DNA of 64,000 nucleotides from Thalassococcus halodurans (GCF_900108225.1 NZ_FNUZ01000002.1:684501-748500); one strand, 5' to 3'. Positions 8,245 to 17,419 are shown, counted from the first letter of the stretch. Translations and numbers: made by a program. The notes: generated by a model not told the origin, from the letters alone.

Positions 8245-9330
8245 TCACTGGCCCAGCACGCGCACACGCTGTGCAACGTAGTAGCCGTCCGACTTGTTGA
8301 TCCAGGACGCGGACGATGCGAGGCTTTCGTCGAAGGAAGTACGGATCTTGGCGAACAGTTCGTCGCCCATGTTTTCATCCATAACTTCTTTGGACGCGGC
8401 GCCGAAGGCATCCCATACGTCGTCAGAGAACTGAAGCGTCTTGACACCCTGTGCCTGCAGACGTGCCAGAGCCGCACCGTTGTTGGCCAGTGTTTCAGCC
8501 AGCTGGTAGTGCGTAACAGCCTGAGACGCGATGTTCAGGATGTCTTTGTGCTTCTGGCTCAGGTCGTTCCATACGTCGAGGTTGACCGAGGATGCCAGAG
8601 CGGAACCCGGCTCGTGGAAGCCCGCTGTGTAGTAGATTTTCGCAACTTCCTGGAAGCCGGCGCGTTCGTCAGCCATCGGGCCAACCCACTCCAGACCGTC
8701 CAGAGCACCAGACGACAGCGCCTGATACAGTTCACCACCCGGGATGTTCTGAACGGATGCGCCCAGTTTACCCAGAACCTGGCCACCCAGACCCGGCATA
8801 CGGAACTTCAGACCGTTGAAGTCTTCTGCCGAGTTGATTTCCTTGCGGAACCAACCACCGGACTGCGAACCAGAGTTACCTGCCAGCAGGCCTTTCAGGT
8901 TGAAGATTTCGCCCAGCTCGTCGTGCAGTTCCTGACCACCACCGTGGTGGTACCAGTTTGTCACTTCCTGCGCTGTGCCGCCGAAGGGAACAGCTGTGAA
9001 GAATGCATAACCCGGGTGCTGACCTACGAAGTAGTAGTCAGCAGAGTGATACATGTCAGCCTGACCGGAGGATACCGCGTCAAACACTTCCAGAGCGCCA
9101 ACCAGTTCGCCCGGCGCTTTTTTGTCGATGGTCAGTTCGCCATCGGACAGAGCCGCGACGTAGTTTTCCAGATATGTTGCAGCGTCATCGAGAACGGCAA
9201 AGCCGCGGGGCCACGATGTAACCATGGTCAGCGTGCGCTTGCCCTGTGCATAGGCCGGTGCGGCCAGCGTGGATGCAGCAGCAGCGGAGCCACCAATAGC
9301 GGACGTTCTCAGAAATGAACGACGATCCAT
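8245..9330 (-). CDS. TRAP transporter substrate-binding protein (DctP-like)
   Basis: 361 aa periplasmic solute receptor. The N-terminus MDRRSFLRTSAIGGSAAAAS is a twin-arginine signal (RRSFLR) ending near AYAQ, so it is probably exported folded through Tat. DctP landmarks: TLTMVTSWPRGF, GELVGALEVFDAVSSGQADMYHSADYY, MPGLGGQVLGKLG, GALDGLEWVGPMADE. The start at 9330 has GGAGG 6 bases upstream; the longer in-frame ORF to 9477 lacks this. First gene of the operon. Twin-arginine DctP proteins of this class often bind keto acids or related anions; the ligand here is unknown. Confidence 0.93.
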   Translation of the reverse strand: MDRRSFLRTSAIGGSAAAASTLAAPAYAQGKRTLTMVTSWPRGFAVLDDAATYLENYVAALSDGELTIDKKAPGELVGALEVFDAVSSGQADMYHSADYYFVGQHPGYAFFTAVPFGGTAQEVTNWYHHGGGQELHDELGEIFNLKGLLAGNSGSQSGGWFRKEINSAEDFNGLKFRMPGLGGQVLGKLGASVQNIPGGELYQALSSGALDGLEWVGPMADERAGFQEVAKIYYTAGFHEPGSALASSVNLDVWNDLSQKHKDILNIASQAVTHYQLAETLANNGAALARLQAQGVKTLQFSDDVWDAFGAASKEVMDENMGDELFAKIRTSFDESLASSASWINKSDGYYVAQRVRVLGQ

Positions 9331-9351
9331 ATTATTCCTCCCATAAAGACT

Positions 9352-9379
9352 GCGCCAATGCGAATTCCCCGCATGGCGC
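9352..9379. promoter_or_regulatory. Inverted repeat in the dctP leader
   Basis: GCGCCAATGC and GCATGGCGC form a stem with one bulged base around a 9-base loop, 22 bp upstream of the dctP start. It could be a leader hairpin or an operator. Confidence 0.35.
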
Positions 9380-9389
9380 GGATCGGTGC

Positions 9390-9403
9390 AGTGTGGGTAC
9401 ACT
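9390..9403. promoter_or_regulatory. AGTGT-GGGT-ACACT inverted repeat
   Basis: Perfect 5-bp arms with a 4-base spacer in the space between the divergent dctP and GH13 genes. A regulator site is possible; the arms are short, so support is limited. Confidence 0.3.
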
Positions 9404-9628
9404 AGACACGGAATTTCTACGTTGGAATACCCATTGCTACGGAGAGTGCCGGAAAATCGTTCTGATTTTCGGGGCAAACGGGCCCAAACACCCTGAATTC
9501 ACGTGCTAATTTTCTGTGCAGCCCACCAAAAAGCGCCAAAAAATCGCGCACATCGGCTCTGCATACCTTGTTCCCGGACGCCTGTCAGGCCACGATTGGT
9601 CACCTACTTATTCGGGAATGACCACTTT

Positions 9629-11374
9629 ATGTCCGTTGCCCCTTCGTCCTTGACCGGAAAGTTGACACAACTTGTTCAGCGCATCTATCCGAACCATGAC
9701 GCCTCTGATCTTACCAAAGATATCGTCTCGGCTTTCTGGCCGGACGGCACGCATTGCCGGAAACGTCCGCGCAAGCCGGGCAACACTTTATGGTCGCAGC
9801 GCGATGCTATGGTCATCAGCTACGGCAACTCGATTCAGGACGGTTCACATAAGCCGCTCGACCTGCTCCGCGATTTTCTGACCAAACACCTGCAAGGGGT
9901 GGTCAACGGCGTCCATATTCTGCCGTTCTTCCCGTTTACATCTGACGACGGGTTCGCTGTCACCGACTATCGCAAAGTCGATCCGCAATTGGGCGACTGG
10001 CCGGACATTTCGCGTATCGGGGGCGAATTCGCTCTGATGTCCGATCTGGTCCTGAACCACGTCTCAAGCCAAGGCGTCTGGTTCAATGCCTACCGTCAGG
10101 GGCAAGAACCCTACGACAAGTTCTTTTTTGAAGGCGATCCCGAAGACGATCTGTCGTCAGTGGTGCGCCCCCGCACCACGCCCTTGCTGCAAGAGGTCGA
10201 AACAGCCATGGGACCGCGCCATGTCTGGTGCACCTTCAGCCACGATCAGGTTGATCTGGATTATCGCAATCCCGAAGTGCTGCTGGAAATGATCCGCATC
10301 ATTCGCCTGCACATCGACAAGGGCGTTCGGATTATCAGACTGGATGCAGTGGCTTTCCTTTGGAAGGAACCCGGCACGCCATCAATCCACCTGCCCCAAA
10401 CCCACGCCATCGTCCAATTGCTGCGGGTTCTGGCGGACTTCGCCACGGAAACGGTTGTTTTACTGACAGAAACCAACGTGCCCAAGGCCGAGAACCTCAG
10501 CTATTTCGGCCAGCGGAACGAAGCGCATTCGATCTACAACTTCCCGCTGCCGCCTCTGGTGTTGCACGCGATGCTTTCGGGAACAGCGAAATACTTGCAA
10601 GCTTGGCAGCGCGCCATGCCACCTGCCCCCTTGGGCTGTTCATATCTGAACTTCACCGCCAGCCACGACGGCATCGGCATGCGCCCTGCCGAGGGCTTGC
10701 TGCCGCCCGTAGAAATCTCTCGGGTGATTGACACTGTGCAGCAAACAGGCGCGTTGGTATCCATGCGTGCGCTGCCCGATGGCGGTCAGTCCGTCTATGA
10801 ACTGAACGCATCCTATTTCTCGGCGATGGAGCAAACCTTTGACGGCGATGACGAACACCAGATCGCCCGCTTCCTGGCCTCGCAAACCATGATCATGTCG
10901 CTCGAAGGCATTCCGGCCTTCTACATCCACGCCATGCTTGCCACGCCCAACGATCATGACAGCGTGGAACATCGCGGGATGAACCGCGCGATCAATCGGC
11001 ACCGTTGGGACTATACCGAACTGCGCGCGCGGCTTTTGGACCCGACCAGCAATCAGGCGCAGGTGTTGAACGGTTTATCGCAACGTCTGCGGATCCGGTC
11101 TGACCAGCCCGCCTTCCATCCCAACGCCACGCAGTTCACGCTGAACTGTGACGACCGGATTTTCGGGTTGTGGCGGCAATCTCTGGATCGCGATCAGTCT
11201 ATCTTTGCCCTACATAACGTCAGCAAGGACACCGTCACGATCCCGAAAACCCAACTGAACCTGATCGAGGACGAGGAATGGGTGGATATTCTGTCAGGTG
11301 AAAAAATTGATCCAACGGCAGAAGAGGTTGTGATGGCCCCCTATCAGTGCCGCTGGATCACCAACATGCATTAA
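9629..11374 (+). CDS. GH13_18 sugar phosphorylase, probably glucosylglycerate phosphorylase
   Basis: 581 aa TIM-barrel enzyme of the sucrose-phosphorylase subfamily. Seen: GVHILPFFPFTSDDGFAVTDY near the N-terminus, MSDLVLNH, the nucleophile region VRIIRLDAVAFLWK, the acid/base region VVLLTETNVP, and NFTASHDGIGMRP. This set and the length (560-580) fit the sucrose / glucosylglycerol / glucosylglycerate phosphorylase group rather than hydrolytic amylases. Its neighbours on the other strand make and dephosphorylate a glycosyl-3-phosphoglycerate, so phosphorolysis of glucosylglycerate to glucose-1-phosphate and glycerate is the best inference; sucrose is the alternative. The start at 9629 begins MSVAPSSLTGKL; the upstream extension to 9503 looks noncoding. 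Its stop overlaps the convergent synthase stop at TTAA (11371-11374). Confidence 0.87.
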   Translation: MSVAPSSLTGKLTQLVQRIYPNHDASDLTKDIVSAFWPDGTHCRKRPRKPGNTLWSQRDAMVISYGNSIQDGSHKPLDLLRDFLTKHLQGVVNGVHILPFFPFTSDDGFAVTDYRKVDPQLGDWPDISRIGGEFALMSDLVLNHVSSQGVWFNAYRQGQEPYDKFFFEGDPEDDLSSVVRPRTTPLLQEVETAMGPRHVWCTFSHDQVDLDYRNPEVLLEMIRIIRLHIDKGVRIIRLDAVAFLWKEPGTPSIHLPQTHAIVQLLRVLADFATETVVLLTETNVPKAENLSYFGQRNEAHSIYNFPLPPLVLHAMLSGTAKYLQAWQRAMPPAPLGCSYLNFTASHDGIGMRPAEGLLPPVEISRVIDTVQQTGALVSMRALPDGGQSVYELNASYFSAMEQTFDGDDEHQIARFLASQTMIMSLEGIPAFYIHAMLATPNDHDSVEHRGMNRAINRHRWDYTELRARLLDPTSNQAQVLNGLSQRLRIRSDQPAFHPNATQFTLNCDDRIFGLWRQSLDRDQSIFALHNVSKDTVTIPKTQLNLIEDEEWVDILSGEKIDPTAEEVVMAPYQCRWITNMH

Positions 11375-12603
11375 AACGGAAGCGGCGAATATTCGTCCTG
11401 ATCCGCCCGAACCGCAGTCAACAATTCCGTCAGCAACGCCGGATCGGCGGCGTTCACGCGGTTCCAGTTCGGAATGAACGGCGTCTCGTTCGGGTTTTCC
11501 AAGAATATTTCACCGGCACGCATGATATTCTCGGCGAACAACTCGATCGTACGCTCTTCTTCGTGACGATCCAGTTCAAGACCGTTCATCTTGGCGTCAT
11601 GGGCGTAGACCTCGACCATATCCAAGGCACGGCGATAGTACGTCGCCTTCAGTGAGCGGAACACGTTTGGCGAAAACACGGTGCCGTCAGCCGCCAGTTT
11701 ACGGAAAATCGACTTGCAGATATCGGTGGACATGCGGTTCAGACCTGCATCGGCATCTTCTGGGCTGACCGTCTGGTGTTTGTGATCGTAATCATCAGCG
11801 ATTTCGACCTGACACACCGCGTTCGGCCCGAAATTGCGCCATGCCTCTGACAGAACGCCCACTTCCAGCCCCCAATCAGACGGAATGCGCAGATCCGGCA
11901 GAACCGAGGTCCGCAGAGCGAATTCACCCGAGAGCGGGTAGCGGAAGCTGCGCAGATAATCGAGGTAATCGCGATCTCCGATCACGCGTTTCAATGAAAT
12001 CAGTAAAGGAGAAACCAGCAAGCGCGACACGCGGCCGTTCAGTTTGCCGTTGCCAACACGGGCATAGAACCCCTTGGACAGTTGATACGGAAAGCTCGGA
12101 TTGGCGACAGGATACAGAAGTCGCGACAGCATATCGCTTTTGTAGGTCAGGATATCGCAGTCATGCAGCGCCATCACAGCGGTATCCGCGCAGGCAATCA
12201 TATAGCCCATCGACGTCCAGACGTTTTTGCCTTTGCCGAGCTCCTGCGGACCAAGACCATGTTCGGCAAGACGCTCATCAAACGCCTTCATACGGGGCGA
12301 GTCATTCCAGATAACAACGTGGTTTTGACCGAGTTTTTCAAAAAAGCTGCGGGCCCGTCGATACTGGGTTTCGTCCGCACGGTCCAAGCCGATGATGATG
12401 CGGTGAAGATAGCGAAGTTTGGAAAGTTCTTCGATAATATTGGCAAGCGCCGGACCTTCGAGTTCGGAAAACAAGGAAGGAAGGATCAAACAAATTTTTC
12501 TATTCTGAGCAAAGGTTTCCAGCTCGTAGTTCATTTCCTCAACGGATCGCGTTCGCAGGTTATGGAATTGTGCGATGTTACCGTTTTGGTGGAAGTCAGC
12601 CAT
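11371..12603 (-). CDS. gpgS: Glucosyl/mannosyl-3-phosphoglycerate synthase (GT81-type)
   Basis: 410 aa cytoplasmic GT-A glycosyltransferase that should join a sugar nucleotide to 3-phosphoglycerate. Seen: CLILPSLFSELEGPALANIIEEL with the acidic nucleotide-sugar pocket, IIIGLDRAD, GKGKNVWTSMGYMIA, the metal-binding region MALHDCDILTYK, and LSGEFALRTSVLPDLRIPSDWGLEVGVLSEA. These are GpgS/MpgS family marks. Glucosyl specificity is inferred from GpgS likeness and bacterial context. It follows the phosphatase gene by 3 bp, so one operon. Gene symbol given at family level. Confidence 0.85.
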   Translation of the reverse strand: MADFHQNGNIAQFHNLRTRSVEEMNYELETFAQNRKICLILPSLFSELEGPALANIIEELSKLRYLHRIIIGLDRADETQYRRARSFFEKLGQNHVVIWNDSPRMKAFDERLAEHGLGPQELGKGKNVWTSMGYMIACADTAVMALHDCDILTYKSDMLSRLLYPVANPSFPYQLSKGFYARVGNGKLNGRVSRLLVSPLLISLKRVIGDRDYLDYLRSFRYPLSGEFALRTSVLPDLRIPSDWGLEVGVLSEAWRNFGPNAVCQVEIADDYDHKHQTVSPEDADAGLNRMSTDICKSIFRKLAADGTVFSPNVFRSLKATYYRRALDMVEVYAHDAKMNGLELDRHEEERTIELFAENIMRAGEIFLENPNETPFIPNWNRVNAADPALLTELLTAVRADQDEYSPLPF

Positions 12604-12606
12604 ATC

Positions 12607-13404
12607 TTAAGGCGCCTTTCTAATGTCATATCTCTCAACAAATTCAAGCACCGCTTGGTTCCAACCTACGGGTCCCGACTTTGTCGTTTTGGTAATTTTG
12701 CCTGTTTGCAAACCGCGTAAGGCGGGCATCTCAGGCGCATGGTCGTTGCGGATGATCACACCAAAGTCTGCGGTATCCAGCATCTCGGCGTCATTCGGTG
12801 CGTCCCCAAGCGCGAGCGTCATGGTCGCACCAAGCTTTTCGACGATATCACGCATCCCCTCGGCCTTTGTCCGGCCAAAGGACAGCGTCAGAAACCGCCC
12901 ACCGCGTCGCATGGAAATCCCCTGCTCCGCCAAGGCTTCTCCAAAAGTATTCAATTCTTCATCCGTGCCGGCCCACAGCCCCGGTTCGGAAAACGCCCGC
13001 AACCGCGCCTTGGACGCTTTTTCCAAACTTAGCCCAGTGTTGTCCGCAACCTCTTGATCTGTCATTTGGGCAAAGCCTGTGAACTTAGCGCGCAGTTCGG
13101 CAGGAACAGCGGTCAATCGCATTAAAATCGCGTCATACTCAGACCGATCCAAATCAACGCTATTGCTATCGGTCACCCCCGCCCCGTTTTCAACAAGCGC
13201 GGGCCAGTGCGAGATGCCCATTTCCGATTGTATGACCGACATTTCCGCAGCGGTTTTGCTGCTGGCCAAAACCAAAGGAATTTCTCGCGATGCCAATAGC
13301 TCAATCGCCGGTTTGGCCGCTTCCCAACTGTAAGTGTCGTGATCCAGCAACGTGCCATCAAGGTCGGAAAAAACGGTAAGCAACGATGTCGGTGTGCCAG
13401 TCAC
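12607..13404 (-). CDS. HAD phosphatase of the mannosyl/glucosyl-3-phosphoglycerate phosphatase family
   Basis: 265 aa, HAD-IIB. Motif I is FSDLDGTLLDHDTYSW near residues 12-27, motif II VLASSKTAAEMSVIQSEMG, and motif IV ALGDAPNDAEMLDTAD in the C-terminal third; KAEGM supplies the lysine. These match the MPGP/YedP family. It removes phosphate from the glycosyl-3-phosphoglycerate made by the next gene, yielding the compatible solute glucosylglycerate (or mannosylglycerate). First gene of a two-gene operon. Confidence 0.87.
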   Translation of the reverse strand: MTGTPTSLLTVFSDLDGTLLDHDTYSWEAAKPAIELLASREIPLVLASSKTAAEMSVIQSEMGISHWPALVENGAGVTDSNSVDLDRSEYDAILMRLTAVPAELRAKFTGFAQMTDQEVADNTGLSLEKASKARLRAFSEPGLWAGTDEELNTFGEALAEQGISMRRGGRFLTLSFGRTKAEGMRDIVEKLGATMTLALGDAPNDAEMLDTADFGVIIRNDHAPEMPALRGLQTGKITKTTKSGPVGWNQAVLEFVERYDIRKAP

Positions 13405-13699
13405 GTGATGCCTCTTTCTGTCTGCCCTCAGTCAAACGGGCTTTGCGACAGAGTCCAAGGCAGATGCCAATTTTTCAAGCAACAGCAGCGAAATACACCA
13501 CATATTGCCCAATTATTATGCAGATAGGCAGGAGGGCCGGGCGAAAAGCATCACAAGATTCGTATTACCAGCGCCACTTTCAGCCCTGGAAAAAGCGAAA
13601 ATCGCTTGGCCACAGAGAACACGCGCAGCTTATAAGCCCGCCGTAGTGAAAGCGCAGCAAGCAGATTACCGGCTGACTGCCGCGTCTTTAGCTGATTGA

Positions 13700-14695
13700 C
13701 TACTGAGCTCTGGCCGGACGCGCTGGCTCTGAGAGTTTGGACATCAGCCAACCAGTCCAACCACGCGCAGTTTTTCGCTGCATGTCGCTAGTTTTTCGGC
13801 CATCCAAACTCAGTTCGATATAGTCACCATCAGAGCCGAGAATACCATTCTGATAACGCACCTGAACAACCGGAGCATCAGGCTCTTCCAGAGCGAACGT
13901 TTCGTTATCTTCGACCAGGCGTCCTCGCAAGCGACAGTACTCAATAAACGACATGCAAAGCGCATAGCTTTTTTGCCAATCCTGCGTATCGGGTTTGAAA
14001 GTTACGATCTTGCCAAGAACGCTATCTGACCCCACGACGATTACACCTGCTTGTACCAGACCATCGGGAAGTTGCCGTCCACCATAAATCGAAGGTCCAC
14101 AATATAACGTCAGCGGAAACTCCTGCGTCGTCAGAGACTGAAACGTGCTCGCGTCAAAAAGTTGCTGGGACTGCGTCCAATGAATTGCACTCGGTGCAAG
14201 CTCACCGGTCAAAACACAAGAGATACGTTGAGCCATTTTGAGCCGCGCTTCATGCCCGACCTGATCCTCGGAATAACCTGGAACTAAATCGCCTAAGGGC
14301 CCTATAGAACCAGCCAGTTTTGATTCTGAAAATAGCGCAGCGAACCCGGGGACAGAACCACATCCCACCTCAATCAGGATCGCACGTCGATGATCGTACA
14401 AAGCTTCAACCTGGTCGGGCTTAAATTTGGCCATCAGAGGATTGTTCAGAACAACCTTGAAGCCCTCCAGCTCCATGTGGTGATCCATGCGTTGCAGAGT
14501 GATAAAATTATTATTTGTCGCCATACCAAAATTACTTGGTGTGCTGAGACCTTCTAGCGTTTTCCATGGCCCAAATTCCTGAACCGCATTAGCCAGCTTG
14601 CCTTTAAGCTCCAATAAATTGTCGAAAGCCTGCTCAAACGAATATTCATTGTCGTACACTAGAACAACTTGAATGGGTCTAGAACGATTGGACAT
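13700..14695 (-). CDS. Unrecognised protein, weakly DUF4261-like
   Basis: 331 aa. I do not recognise a characterised family. No signal peptide or strong membrane segment is seen. The C-terminal half has an order reminiscent, from memory, of DUF4261: SAIHWTQSQQLFDASTFQSL, then PLTLYCGPSIYGGRQLPDGL, then YALCMSFIEYCRLRGRLVEDNETF and VVQVRY. The start at 14695 is chosen for AGGAGTT just upstream; a longer ORF to 14800 is not needed. Base composition is AT-richer than the neighbouring core genes, and it lies in an accessory stretch next to tRNA debris, so transfer is likely. The function is unknown. Confidence 0.75.
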   Translation of the reverse strand: MSNRSRPIQVVLVYDNEYSFEQAFDNLLELKGKLANAVQEFGPWKTLEGLSTPSNFGMATNNNFITLQRMDHHMELEGFKVVLNNPLMAKFKPDQVEALYDHRRAILIEVGCGSVPGFAALFSESKLAGSIGPLGDLVPGYSEDQVGHEARLKMAQRISCVLTGELAPSAIHWTQSQQLFDASTFQSLTTQEFPLTLYCGPSIYGGRQLPDGLVQAGVIVVGSDSVLGKIVTFKPDTQDWQKSYALCMSFIEYCRLRGRLVEDNETFALEEPDAPVVQVRYQNGILGSDGDYIELSLDGRKTSDMQRKTARGWTGWLMSKLSEPARPARAQ

Positions 14696-15089
14696 GGTAA
14701 CTCCTGAACAAATGGCTTTGCTCAAAGGATCACCGCCTATTTTGGCCACACATCGCCGCGAGTTAGGCAATTTTAGGGTTGAATATATGAAGGCGCTCAT
14801 CCCTCAAGGCTTGCAACGATCTTTGTTGCGAGCAACCCGACGCCGTAAAAACACTTAGCAAAGCAATCAGTTAACACCGACTTCGGAACAAAACCGAAAC
14901 TGTTGATCAATAAGCAATTCGCGCAAAATTACGGTTAATCAGCATTTGATATTCTTAATAATGCGGAAGAACGGAAGCTGCTTCCCCAGCGGATCCGCTT
15001 AATAGTCAATAATAAACGACGCGCCTTTGCAGTTACCGTGCGAAACGTTGGACCACAAAAGCGCAAAGGGAACTCCGTTGAGCTTATAG

Positions 15090-15106
15090 GTGGCGGAGGC
15101 TCAGGG
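15090..15106. repeat. 17-bp copy of the tRNA-Ser(TGA) 3' end (candidate att remnant)
   Basis: GTGGCGGAGGCTCAGGG is identical to 17420-17436, which is the 3' acceptor/T-arm end of tRNA-Ser(TGA) with its encoded CCA. A chance 17-bp match is very unlikely. The copy lies on the 3' side of the tRNA, as expected for the far end of an element integrated in that tRNA. Confidence 0.7.
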
Positions 15107-15180
15107 TGTAGCTCACTTGGTTCGAGCGCTCATTTAAGAAACGAACGCTCGCGGTTTAGAGCCGCGCTGCCGTCGTGCCA
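15107..15180 (+). pseudogene. tRNA-like debris
   Basis: TGTAGCTCACTTGGTTCGAGC reads like a tRNA D-arm on the plus strand. Further on, CGCGG-TTTAGAG-CCGCG forms a 5-bp stem with a 7-base loop. No matching acceptor stem exists and the anticodon arm does not pair, so this is a remnant, not a working tRNA. Confidence 0.35.
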
Positions 15181-15409
15181 CTTGGCCTAACGTTACGGTT
15201 TCACGGTATCACGTAGTTTATGCTCAAAACGCGCTGCCGCGTATTCAACTCTCACATGACAGGCGGCTTTATCGGAAGGGCATAGCTTTTCAGATGTATT
15301 CCCATTCAGTTTGTTCGGTTCGACTTCAAGCTGGAGTCTCAGGGCTGCAGTCCCATTCGCCCATGGGCGTGATTTTATATTCGTCTTCTGACTGCTCGAA
15401 CGAAGTGTT

Positions 15410-17167
15410 TCAGGCCCAATCAATCGAAATACTCACAGGCAAGAATGGAAGTGCGCTGGGGTCTTCCAAGAGAGAACCGCACAAGATGTTCGCGTATCTC
15501 CCAAACATCAGCTCACGTCGCTCTGCCCCAAACTTCGCAATTCGATTAAAATATTTTCGCCAGCGATACGACGGAAAATACGCCTGAAGACGTTCAGGGT
15601 GCTCCCACGTTTCGCTGAACGCACCGGAAAGCGTGTAATACTGGTTTTGTCCAAGATCCCCAGAGAGACGGATGATCGGATATCCATCTGTAAATGCTGG
15701 GTGAGGCGCAAACATATTCCACCTTTGAGTAAAACCTGTCCGACTCATTGCCGGCTTAATGACGCCCCAAGCGTCAGATCTTTCGGCTCTCGGCTTGTTT
15801 TGGTCAAGGTTCCATAAAAAACACAGCGCGATGACGATACACAGGCCGGTATTCACCAAAATATTGTTCTTCAGGCGTGCTTTGCGGAAAGGCAGAAAAA
15901 ACGCGGTAAACTTGCTGAACCCCCGGCGGTTTTTTCCGATGGCATTATAGGCGAGCGCCCCAATTCCTATCTTTTTAATAAGATAGGCTATCAACCAAAA
16001 CGGGCGCATTAGGATCGATTGATTCGTGACATAAACTAACGCATCCCAACGAAGTTTATGTTCGCCGTCTGGAGTGACCACAACCCAACTATCTTCACGT
16101 ACCAGAATTTCACCGATGACCGGATCGTCCTGTGCAGGGCCGATGAAAACGTTATGGGGCAGAAAGAACTCACGAAGCAACAAGCAAGTCTTCAGGCAAA
16201 ATCCACAATCACGATCATAGTAAAGGCGAATTTTGCGCTGCTCGGCTTTCCAGTATTTCTCGCAGACCGAGTCCCAAATGCGGGTCGGGATATAGGTCAT
16301 TAAGGAAGACAAACTCGACAGCCAGAAATGACCGATAGAAAGAAACGTGCGGAAACCAAAATGCATAATCACAATAAGTGCCAGACCCACGGCGCGAACG
16401 CGCTGTTTTTTGTCAGGGAAGAAAAGGATCAAGGGCGCGAACAGTTCAAGATAAAAGACAAAGAAAGTTAGCAAGCCAAGAATAATGGGAAACTGTCGGG
16501 CAAAATGCGATGCGTCCGTTGCGAATGTGTCAAGGTGCATGGCAATGAGGATCGCCTGCCCATTGGGCACCCAGTAACTCCCTGTCTTTAGCAAGGCACC
16601 AAAGACGTAGACATAGAGCACCTGCATTAGAAGCCCGACAGTGGCGATGGACAGGATCGAAGGGGCTTCGAACGTGTTTCGGTCTTTCTCTAGTGCGCCG
16701 TCTATTCCGAATACTCGCCCGGTTGGCAAAAAGATTGCCCAAAATAGAAGCAGTGGGTGAAGCACATCACCGCCTTGATTTAAAACCGGATTCCGCCCAG
16801 CGAAGGACAAATACAGAATAAAACAAATCGCTGCACTCGTGCGGGAGCGGTACCCAAGCAGCAGACTGCAGGAAGAGGCAACCAAACCAAACCAGACCAC
16901 ATAGATAAAAACGTCCGAGTGAAATATCGTGAGCAGGGAAAAGCGGTGATGAGGGTAATAGGCGCTCAAAAGTTCTGTGCTGAGCAGACCACTATTTGAG
17001 TAAAATGTGATCAGGTCGGGATATAAGACAGCGCACACATATAACATCGTTAACGATGCAAGTATCCTGAAAGCGGCTAGCGACCGGAAATCGATCGAAA
17101 TCAGGGGCCTAACTCTGACGTCAAAAAAACCGCTTGGCTTTGCGTTAGACTGAAGGGCTTCGCTCAT
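15410..17167 (-). CDS. HTTM-domain membrane protein fused to a DCC-type (DUF393) thiol domain
   Basis: 585 aa. Residues about 20-305 form a multi-helix HTTM region (vitamin K-dependent carboxylase-like membrane fold; FRSLAAFRILASLTMLY, GLLMQVLYVYVFGALLKTG, LFAPLILFF). Residues about 314-410 form a DCC domain with IRLYYDRDCGFCLKTCLLL, where CGFC is a redox CXXC. A final helix (VNTGLCIVIALCFLWNLDQN) and a soluble tail with WNMFAPHPAFTDGYPI follow. Such HTTM-DCC proteins are known but uncharacterised. The family link suggests membrane redox chemistry; no substrate can be named. AT-rich, between tRNA-Ser repeats. Confidence 0.88.
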   Translation of the reverse strand: MSEALQSNAKPSGFFDVRVRPLISIDFRSLAAFRILASLTMLYVCAVLYPDLITFYSNSGLLSTELLSAYYPHHRFSLLTIFHSDVFIYVVWFGLVASSCSLLLGYRSRTSAAICFILYLSFAGRNPVLNQGGDVLHPLLLFWAIFLPTGRVFGIDGALEKDRNTFEAPSILSIATVGLLMQVLYVYVFGALLKTGSYWVPNGQAILIAMHLDTFATDASHFARQFPIILGLLTFFVFYLELFAPLILFFPDKKQRVRAVGLALIVIMHFGFRTFLSIGHFWLSSLSSLMTYIPTRIWDSVCEKYWKAEQRKIRLYYDRDCGFCLKTCLLLREFFLPHNVFIGPAQDDPVIGEILVREDSWVVVTPDGEHKLRWDALVYVTNQSILMRPFWLIAYLIKKIGIGALAYNAIGKNRRGFSKFTAFFLPFRKARLKNNILVNTGLCIVIALCFLWNLDQNKPRAERSDAWGVIKPAMSRTGFTQRWNMFAPHPAFTDGYPIIRLSGDLGQNQYYTLSGAFSETWEHPERLQAYFPSYRWRKYFNRIAKFGAERRELMFGRYANILCGSLLEDPSALPFLPVSISIDWA

Positions 17168-17419
17168 AGCGTCCTACCTTGTTAACGCGGGGTAATAATC
17201 CTTGGTCAGCCTTGGCCATGGACTGCGGTTACATCCCAATACTGTAATCGCAAGTTTTGCCCCGCGCGTATCAAAAATAAAATGTTTAACCTCTTAGATT
17301 CTGTATTTCAGAGGTCTGAACTGGTGGCTGTTTGGGTCGCGAAAATTTGCGTAAACCATGTTGTACCATGGGGCGGTTTTACGCCTGAATGCAAGTCTGT
17401 GATGATGGGATAAACGGTA

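Larger units (their letters stand above)
14696..15409. other. Gene-poor 0.7-kb stretch with tRNA debris
   Basis: No supportable protein gene. It is AT-rich at 14,840-15,030. The only structure I see is the 17-bp tRNA-Ser 3'-end copy at 15090 and tRNA-like sequence after it (listed separately). Confidence 0.6.

Noticed and set aside
15193-15423. 76-aa minus-strand frame after the HTTM-DCC gene
   Set aside because: TTG start inside the HTTM stop region, no RBS and no family; overlap coding is possible but unsupported.
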